DNA from: Polyangium fumosum
Lineage (GTDB): Bacteria; Myxococcota_A; Polyangia; Polyangiales; Polyangiaceae
NCBI RefSeq assembly: GCF_005144585.1
Contig: NZ_SSMQ01000024.1
Location: 1 to 64,000 of the forward strand
DNA length: 64,000 bases
Direction: 5' to 3'
Each line of letters starts with the position of its first letter. The stretch's first letter is position 1. A program made the position numbers and the translations under genes. Shown here piece by piece: positions 58,669-64,000 of this stretch. Below the pieces are notes generated by a model. It did not search any database. It had not been told where the DNA came from and worked only from the letters and a program-made list of their open reading frames with translations.

Positions 58669-60936
58669 ATGAGAAAGATTCTGGCTCCGATCGCGCTCCT
58701 CTGGCTCGCTGGGTGTGCCAAGACGACGACCTTCGTCAAGAGCGACACCACGCTCGGCCGCGTCGTCGTCTACCGCAACGGCATCGCCTACTTCGAGCGC
58801 TACGCCGAGATCGACGGTGACTCGCTCCGGCTCAGCGTGCCGGGGGACAAGATCGACGACTTCTTGAAGTCGCTCACGGTCATCGACGCGACCACAGGCA
58901 AACCCGCGCCCGTCGCGTACCCGACGTCCGGCTCGGCGTTCGTCGGCCAGGAGAACAACCAGCAGAACAACCAGAACCAGCAGTACAACGGCTCGCCCCT
59001 CGTCAACATGGAGATCCAGCTCCAGGGGCCGAAGCCGCACAAGCTCCTGCTCTCGTACGTGACCGAGGCCCCGTCGTGGAAGCCGAGCTACCGCGTCTCC
59101 GTCGGCAAGGACGGCAAGATGAAGGTCGAGGCGTGGGCCATCGTGGACAACACCTCGGGCGAGGACTGGAACAAGGTGAAGCTCGGCGTCGGGTCGAGCT
59201 CGGCGCTCTCGTTCCGCTTCGATCTGCGCTCGGTCCGCATGGTCCAGCGCGAAACTTTGCAGTCGAACGATCTCTTCGCGCAGGCGCCGCCCATGGGCGG
59301 ATCGACGTACGAAGGGGTGCCCGTGCTCCCGGGCCAAAAGCCGGGCGGGGGCAAACGCGTCGTCGCGGAGCTCGACGACACGCGGCTCGCGAACGCGACG
59401 ACCGTGGCGCGTGAAGAGCTGGAGCGCGCGCCCGTGGGCAAGGCCTCCGCGGCCGACAAGAAGGGCAACGCCGGCCCGACGACGGGCGCGTTCGGGGGCT
59501 TGGGCGGCGGAGGCGGCGGCATGCGCGCGCAGAGCGTCCCGAGGCAAGAGCCGGCACGCCGACCGGCCGAGCCGTGGCCCGACGCCAACAACAAACCGAG
59601 GGACGACTCCGGCCTCGATCGGCTGGCCGCGCAGTACAAGAACTCGCGACGGCAGGTGGTCGTCGAGGGCTATGCCGACGGGCGCGACGGCGACAAGTAC
59701 GGCGCTTCGCTCGAACGGGCGAACCGCGCCCGCGAGCAGCTCATTCGCTCCGGGCTCGATCCCTCGCAGGTCGTCGCCGTGGGCAACGGCATGCAAGCCG
59801 GCCGCGCGGGCGGCGTCCGGATCGTCGAGGCGCCGGAGGAGGCGCAACAAGGGCAGATGCAGAACACGGCGACGCTCGATCCGAACGCGCCGGCGCCCGC
59901 GAGCGCCGAGCCGATCGGGACGTCGCATTTCGAGTCGCCCACGCCGATGACCGTGCCGCGCCTGACGAGCGCGATGGTGTCGATCCTGAGCACGGAGACC
60001 GAGGGCGGCTTTGTGTACTTCTACGATCCGGAGAGCGCGCGCGGGAACACGTCGTTCCCGTTCCGCGCGGTGCGCCTCAAGAACCCCACCGAATCGGTGC
60101 TGGAGAGCGGGCCCGTGACCGTGTTCGGCGAGGGTCGGTTCATCGGCGAGGGCATGAGTGATCCGATCCCGGCGCGCTCGTTCGCGTTCGTGCCGTTCGC
60201 GCTCGATCGGCAGATCGTGGTGGAGCGCAAGGACGATACACGCGACGCGATCGCCCGCATCCTCAGCGTACAGCGCGGCGTGTTCTCCACGGAGGTCCGC
60301 CACACGAAGAAGAAGACGCTCGTCATGACGAATCGTCTGCAAGACAAGGCGACGGTGTACGTGCGGCACACGGTCTCGCCCGGGTTCAAGCTGGCGAAGG
60401 CGCCGCCTTCGCAGGAGCGGTTCGGCGAGTCGTACCTCTTCAAGATCGAGATCCCGGCGGGCGCGAAGGTCGAGGTCGACATCGAAGAGGAGACGCCGCT
60501 CTTCAAGAGCACCGACATCCGCAGCACGGTGGGGATGGAGATGGTGCGCGTGCACCTCTCCAGCGCGGCGGCGTCGGGCCCGCTGAAGGAGTCGGTCACG
60601 AAGCTGCTCGATCTCCAGAAGGAGATGGCGAACCTCGAACAGCGGATCACCACGTCACGCGAGCAGATGGCCGAATACCGGCAGCGCCTCGACGAGCTTC
60701 ACGCGCAGATCGTGACGCTGAAGGTCGTGAAGAGCGGCGGGCCGCTGATGCAGAGCCTCGAAAAGAAGATGCAGGAGGTGAGCGATCGGATCTCGAAGGC
60801 CACGATCGATCTCGTCGCGCTTCAGGAGAAGCTGATGCTCGCGCGCATCCGCTTCCAGGACGGCGTCTCCGAGCTCTCGCTGGAGAAGGAGACGACGGGT
60901 GCGGACACGAAAGACGGTTCGACCACGAAGATCTAG
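58669..60936 (+). CDS. DUF4139 lipoprotein with internal OmpA-like segment
   Basis: A 755-aa lipoprotein; signal KILAPIALLWLAGC with lipobox LAGC. The N-terminal DUF4140-type part (VVVYRNGIAYFERYAEIDGDSLRLSVPG) and DUF4139 core (LSYVTEAPSWKPSYRVSV...GEDWNKVKLGVGSS, then later FFYDPESARGNTSFPFRAVRLKN, VLESGPVTVFG) are split by an about 200-residue insert. The insert holds a Gly-rich part and an OmpA-like helix-strand unit (RQVVVEGYADGRDGDKYGASLERANRAREQL), which lacks the full peptidoglycan-binding motif. The C-terminal 150 residues form a coiled coil (KEMANLEQRITTSREQMAEYRQRLDELH). Probably an envelope scaffold. Confidence 0.83.
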   Translation: MRKILAPIALLWLAGCAKTTTFVKSDTTLGRVVVYRNGIAYFERYAEIDGDSLRLSVPGDKIDDFLKSLTVIDATTGKPAPVAYPTSGSAFVGQENNQQNNQNQQYNGSPLVNMEIQLQGPKPHKLLLSYVTEAPSWKPSYRVSVGKDGKMKVEAWAIVDNTSGEDWNKVKLGVGSSSALSFRFDLRSVRMVQRETLQSNDLFAQAPPMGGSTYEGVPVLPGQKPGGGKRVVAELDDTRLANATTVAREELERAPVGKASAADKKGNAGPTTGAFGGLGGGGGGMRAQSVPRQEPARRPAEPWPDANNKPRDDSGLDRLAAQYKNSRRQVVVEGYADGRDGDKYGASLERANRAREQLIRSGLDPSQVVAVGNGMQAGRAGGVRIVEAPEEAQQGQMQNTATLDPNAPAPASAEPIGTSHFESPTPMTVPRLTSAMVSILSTETEGGFVYFYDPESARGNTSFPFRAVRLKNPTESVLESGPVTVFGEGRFIGEGMSDPIPARSFAFVPFALDRQIVVERKDDTRDAIARILSVQRGVFSTEVRHTKKKTLVMTNRLQDKATVYVRHTVSPGFKLAKAPPSQERFGESYLFKIEIPAGAKVEVDIEEETPLFKSTDIRSTVGMEMVRVHLSSAAASGPLKESVTKLLDLQKEMANLEQRITTSREQMAEYRQRLDELHAQIVTLKVVKSGGPLMQSLEKKMQEVSDRISKATIDLVALQEKLMLARIRFQDGVSELSLEKETTGADTKDGSTTKI

Positions 60937-61021
60937 CGCCGGGAGGCGCGAAGCCATCTTTACACCCTCTCCCGGAGGGCTGTACGCTCCGCCCTGACTT
61001 GCAACCAGGGACGGTGCACGG

Positions 61022-62047
61022 ATGAACCCAGGCGGTTACGGTGGCGGCGGCGGGGGATACCCGCCCGGCGGTGGTTATCCTCCCGGCGGTGGTTATCCCC
61101 CCGGCGGTGGTTATCCTCCCGGCGGTGGTGGGATGCCGCCCGCTGGTGGTGGAGGGGGCTGGGGGCCGCCTCCGGGCGGCGCGCCGCCTCCGGGTGGTGG
61201 TGGAGGCTGGGGGCAACCTCCGGCCGGCGCCCCGGGCATGGGGGCGTATGCGCCTCCGCAGGGTGGATATGGACCGCCGCCCGGCCCGCCGATGGGCATG
61301 ATGGGCGCGGGCGTGCCCGGCATCGGGCAACGCGTCGTGTTCAATGGCGACGGCGGCAAGCTCTTTGGCACGTACCTGCTCTTCGCGGTGGTGCCGATGA
61401 TCGTCGCTTACTTCATCATGGGCATCTTCTACGCCATCGGAATGGCCATCGAGAGCGCGGCGCGCACCGGTGGCGTCATCATGTTGCTGTTCTCGCTCGT
61501 CGGCGGGCTCATCATGTTCGCGGGCATCCTCGGGGCGTCCGTGATGTTCGCGAACAAGTTCTACGGCTTCTATTTCGAGGCCCTCCAGCTCGACGGTCAG
61601 CCCTGCCAGTACACGGGCACGCCGCAGGAGCTCGCGAAGGTGATGGTCATCAACGCGCTCCTCACCACGGTGACCTGCGGCATCTACACGCCGTGGGCGA
61701 TCGTGAAGACGAAGGAGTTCGTCGACAGCAAGGTGCTCGTCGCCGGGCAGCCGGGGCGGCTCACGTTCCACGGCGATCCGGCGTCGCTGCTCGGCACGTA
61801 TATCCTCGGCATGATCCTCGTGTATTGCACGCTCGGGATCTACGGCCCCTGGTTCGCGAACAACATCTTCGCGTTCATGTGGGAGAACACGAAGCTCGAC
61901 GGCCGGGCCTACCAGTTCCGCAAGGATCCGGGCGGGTTCTTCGGGACGTACCTGCTCACGATCATCCTGTCGGCGGTCACCTGCAACATCTATTACCCCT
62001 GGGGCATCTGCAACATCCTCAAGTGGGAAGCGGAGCGCGTCGCCTGA
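61022..62047 (+). CDS. DUF898 membrane protein with Gly/Pro-rich N-terminus
   Basis: A 341-aa YjgN-type DUF898 protein. Residues 1-105 are PGGGYPPGGGYP and PPGGAPP-like disordered repeats. The rest has about six hydrophobic segments: LFAVVPMIVAYFIMGIFYAIGM, IMLLFSLVGGLIMFAGILGASVMF and others, with repeats of the LTFHGDPASLLGTYILGMILVYCTLGIYGPW and the similar LDGRAYQFRKDPGGFFGTYLLTIILSAVTCNIYYPW type, the doubled DUF898 unit. It resembles bacterial membrane proteins of unknown function. ATG at 61022. Confidence 0.88.
   Translation: MNPGGYGGGGGGYPPGGGYPPGGGYPPGGGYPPGGGGMPPAGGGGGWGPPPGGAPPPGGGGGWGQPPAGAPGMGAYAPPQGGYGPPPGPPMGMMGAGVPGIGQRVVFNGDGGKLFGTYLLFAVVPMIVAYFIMGIFYAIGMAIESAARTGGVIMLLFSLVGGLIMFAGILGASVMFANKFYGFYFEALQLDGQPCQYTGTPQELAKVMVINALLTTVTCGIYTPWAIVKTKEFVDSKVLVAGQPGRLTFHGDPASLLGTYILGMILVYCTLGIYGPWFANNIFAFMWENTKLDGRAYQFRKDPGGFFGTYLLTIILSAVTCNIYYPWGICNILKWEAERVA
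61058..61129 (+). repeat. 18-bp in-gene tandem repeat, four units
   Basis: Four 18-bp units (TAYCCNCCCGGCGGTGGT) encode YPPGGG repeats in the DUF898 protein. Copies differ only at two or three bases, so it is a recent, possibly unstable expansion. Confidence 0.88.
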
Positions 62048-62060
62048 CGCGTCCGAGCGC

Positions 62061-62426
62061 ATGCGTGAGAGCGCCGCAAAGCGGCTCCGCTTCGCCCTGC
62101 CGGCGCTCTCGATAGCCTCCCTCCTCGCCCTCCTCCCGCAATCCACCTGCATCCTCCACCTCACGCTCGGGCTCCCCTGCCCCGCGTGTGGCCTCACGCG
62201 CGCGGCGCTCGCGCTCCTGCGCCTCGATCTCGCGGCCGCGACCACGTTCCATCCGCTCGCGCTGCCGCTCGCGCTCGTCGTGATCGCCACGGTCTTCGCC
62301 GCGCTTTTCCTCGACGACGCGCGATGGAAAAGGTTTGGCAGGGACGTCGCCGGCGGCAGCGCGGTCGCGCTCGTCGTCGTATGGGCGCTTCGGTTCCTCG
62401 GCCTGTTCGGGGGGCCCGTGCCCTGA
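62061..62426 (+). CDS. DUF2752 membrane protein
   Basis: A 121-aa membrane protein with three hydrophobic segments. The DUF2752 signature LGLPCPACGLTRAALALLRLD, with its CPxCGxTR core, lies near 35-50, followed by FHPLALPLALVVIA. The family is of unknown role. It starts 13 bp after the DUF898 stop, so the two are probably cotranscribed. Confidence 0.88.
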   Translation: MRESAAKRLRFALPALSIASLLALLPQSTCILHLTLGLPCPACGLTRAALALLRLDLAAATTFHPLALPLALVVIATVFAALFLDDARWKRFGRDVAGGSAVALVVVWALRFLGLFGGPVP

Positions 62427-62547
62427 GATCACGCGGCGCGGCAACGGATTCCACAGAAAAATCCGCTCGGGCGCCTCGCGCGTAGATGCAGAAACCAGGG
62501 AAAAGCCCCTTGTTTTTGGCTCTGGCACGCGTGGTAGAATTACATTT

Positions 62548-64000
62548 ATGCCCATCCTCGAGCTCAAGGTAGCTTCAGGCGCGGATCTCTCCGTTCGACG
62601 CTTCACGGTGGAGGAGAGCGTCTCGACCCTCTCCACGATCGCCGTGTGGGCCCGCTGCGAAGATCCGGACGTCGATCTCGAGGGCATCATCGGCAAGGAC
62701 GCCTCGCTCAAGATCGTGCACGGCGTGCGCTTCGTCGCCGGGCTCGGCTCGCGGACGTGGAAGGGCGTCGTGACGCACGTCGAGCAGGTCCACGGCGTCG
62801 CGCCGATCCCGGGGCAGAAGGCCGAGTCGACCTACTTCCTCCGCATCGCGCCGAAGGCCTGGCTGCTCACGCAGCGCCGTGGTCACCGCATCTACCAACA
62901 CCTCTCGATCCCGGACATCATCGACAAACTCCTCGGCGAGTGGAGCATCACGCCCGTCTGGAAGATCGATCGCGGCACGTACCCGAAGCTCGAATACAAG
63001 GTCCAGTACGGCGAGAGCGACTACGCGTTCATGAGCCGCCTCGTCGAGGAGGCGGGCATCGCGTTCACGTTCCCCGACGAGGTGGGCACGAACATCACGT
63101 TCCACGACAAACTGGAGAAGGGGCCGAAGCGCGGGGGTTTGCCCGTCCCGTACATCGAGGAGCCCAACCAGGAGTCGGAGAAGGAGTTCGTCACGAATGT
63201 CCGGCTCTCGCACGAGGTGCGGCCGGGCCTCGTGACGATGCAGGACTACAACTTCCGCAAACCCTCGTACACCCTTCGCACGCAGAGCCCGCGCGCCGCG
63301 GCGCCGGAGGATCGCTACGAGCAATACCACTACCAGCCGGGCGCGTTCCTCGTCGAGACGGGCAAGGCCGACGACAACACGCCGGTCGCGGACGACAAGG
63401 GCATCGCGCGGCACGACGAGCCCTTCGGCAAGGGGCGCGCCGAACGAGCGCTCCTCGCGCGCCGCATGGGCCGCGGGCAGGTCGCGTTCGACACGAACTG
63501 CCCCGACGTCGCGCCCGGCGCGATCTTCAACATCGGTCATCACCCGCATCCCGACATCACGGACGGGACGAACCTGCTCGTGATCGATCTGCGGATCGAG
63601 GGTTCGCCGCAGGACGAGTGGAACATCTCGGGGCGGGCGGTGTTCGCCGACGTCGTGTACCGCCCGCCGCTGCGGACGCCGAAGCCGAAGCTCAACAACG
63701 TGCAGAGCGCGACCGTGGTGGGCCCCGCGGGGCAGGAGATCCACGTCGACGAGTTCGGCCGTGTGCGCGTGCAGTTCCCCTGGGATCGCGAGGGCAAATT
63801 CGACGACGGGAGCTCCTGCTGGATCCGCGTGAGCCAGGGCTGGGCCGGCACGGGCTACGGCATGATCGTGATCCCGCGCATCGGCCAGGAGGTGCTCGTC
63901 GGTTTCCTCGACGGCGATCCGGACATGCCGATCATCACGGGCCGCGTCTTCAACGCGACGCAGATCGTGCCGTACGAGCTGCCCAAGTACAAGACGCGCA
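62548..64000 (+). CDS. vgrG: Second VgrG, cut by the window edge
   Basis: At least 484 aa; the 3' end is outside the window. Starts MPILELKVASGADLSVRRFTVEE. The core has LRIAPKAWLLTQRRGHRIYQ, QYGESDYAFMSRLVEEAGI, and the gp5-like EIHVDEFGRVRVQFPWDRE, VSQGWAGTGYGMIVIPRIGQEVLVGFLDGDPDMPIITG. It is a clear paralogue of the first vgrG but diverged. Any effector and immunity genes would follow after base 64000. The ATG is preceded by ATTACATTT with no strong ribosome-binding site. Confidence 0.94.
   Translation, partial: MPILELKVASGADLSVRRFTVEESVSTLSTIAVWARCEDPDVDLEGIIGKDASLKIVHGVRFVAGLGSRTWKGVVTHVEQVHGVAPIPGQKAESTYFLRIAPKAWLLTQRRGHRIYQHLSIPDIIDKLLGEWSITPVWKIDRGTYPKLEYKVQYGESDYAFMSRLVEEAGIAFTFPDEVGTNITFHDKLEKGPKRGGLPVPYIEEPNQESEKEFVTNVRLSHEVRPGLVTMQDYNFRKPSYTLRTQSPRAAAPEDRYEQYHYQPGAFLVETGKADDNTPVADDKGIARHDEPFGKGRAERALLARRMGRGQVAFDTNCPDVAPGAIFNIGHHPHPDITDGTNLLVIDLRIEGSPQDEWNISGRAVFADVVYRPPLRTPKPKLNNVQSATVVGPAGQEIHVDEFGRVRVQFPWDREGKFDDGSSCWIRVSQGWAGTGYGMIVIPRIGQEVLVGFLDGDPDMPIITGRVFNATQIVPYELPKYKTR

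Noticed and set aside
62520..62547. Sigma-54 promoter before the second vgrG
   Set aside because: TGGCACG is a perfect -24 element, but the -12 part reads GTAGA instead of TTGCA, and the start would fall at the ATG itself.

Overview
The window is very GC-rich with tightly packed, often overlapping genes. Its lipoproteins, T6SS spike genes, DUF4215/SBBP repeat lipoprotein, LC7/V4R operon, orphan histidine kinase and full Tol-Pal cluster suggest a myxobacterium, probably of the Polyangiales (Sorangium/Polyangium-like). That assignment is inferred from gene content only. No tRNA, rRNA, origin or complete insertion sequence is visible.

Left edge (1-3.1 kb): the 5' end of a probable group II intron runs off the start of the window on the minus strand. 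It follows a SIR2-SLOG gene whose architecture, length and catalytic spacing match ThsA, the NADase of Thoeris anti-phage defence. No TIR (ThsB) gene is in the window. Instead, a divergent neighbour 83 bp away fuses an N-terminal SLOG domain to a nucleoside-phosphorylase-type nucleosidase. This SIR2-SLOG / SLOG-PNP pair is the best candidate here for an undescribed nucleotide-depletion defence system.

3.1-10.2 kb is housekeeping: a lipoprotein, a STAS/SpoIIAA-like protein, a translationally coupled nadB-CPBP protease-patatin operon, and divergent etfB-etfA. After the etfA terminator, three 20-bp imperfect palindromes lie exactly 44 bp apart.

10.4-19.7 kb is a type VI secretion effector island: VgrG, an AAA ATPase, two tandem DUF1795 (Eag-type) chaperones, a prePAAR/TM/PAAR protein, a small acidic protein, and on the other strand a DUF2169 protein and a LysM-muramidase. 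A second vgrG begins at 62.5 kb and runs off the right edge.

20.1-35 kb holds a lipoprotein/DUF6968 pair, an overlapping ParA-LC7-V4R operon, a VWA protein, a histidine kinase, a TauE-type permease, a double-domain radical SAM protein, uvrB and a tandem-DUF309 protein. 35-44 kb has a large repeat lipoprotein, a thioredoxin-like protein and pal-tolQ-tolR-tolA-tolB extended by a DUF455 ferritin-like gene and an ATP-grasp gene.

44-64 kb has a nitronate monooxygenase-like enzyme, NTF2 and PNPOx-like proteins, a membrane protein, a DRB0094-type RNA ligase, a DUF2760-Hsp70-Hsp70 operon, a secreted HNH-like lipoprotein cluster, a degenerate 21-bp repeat array, a Fur-family regulator, a DUF4139 lipoprotein with an embedded OmpA-like segment, a DUF898 membrane protein and a DUF2752 protein. 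Start sites were chosen from ribosome-binding sites, conserved domain starts and overlap with the upstream gene.
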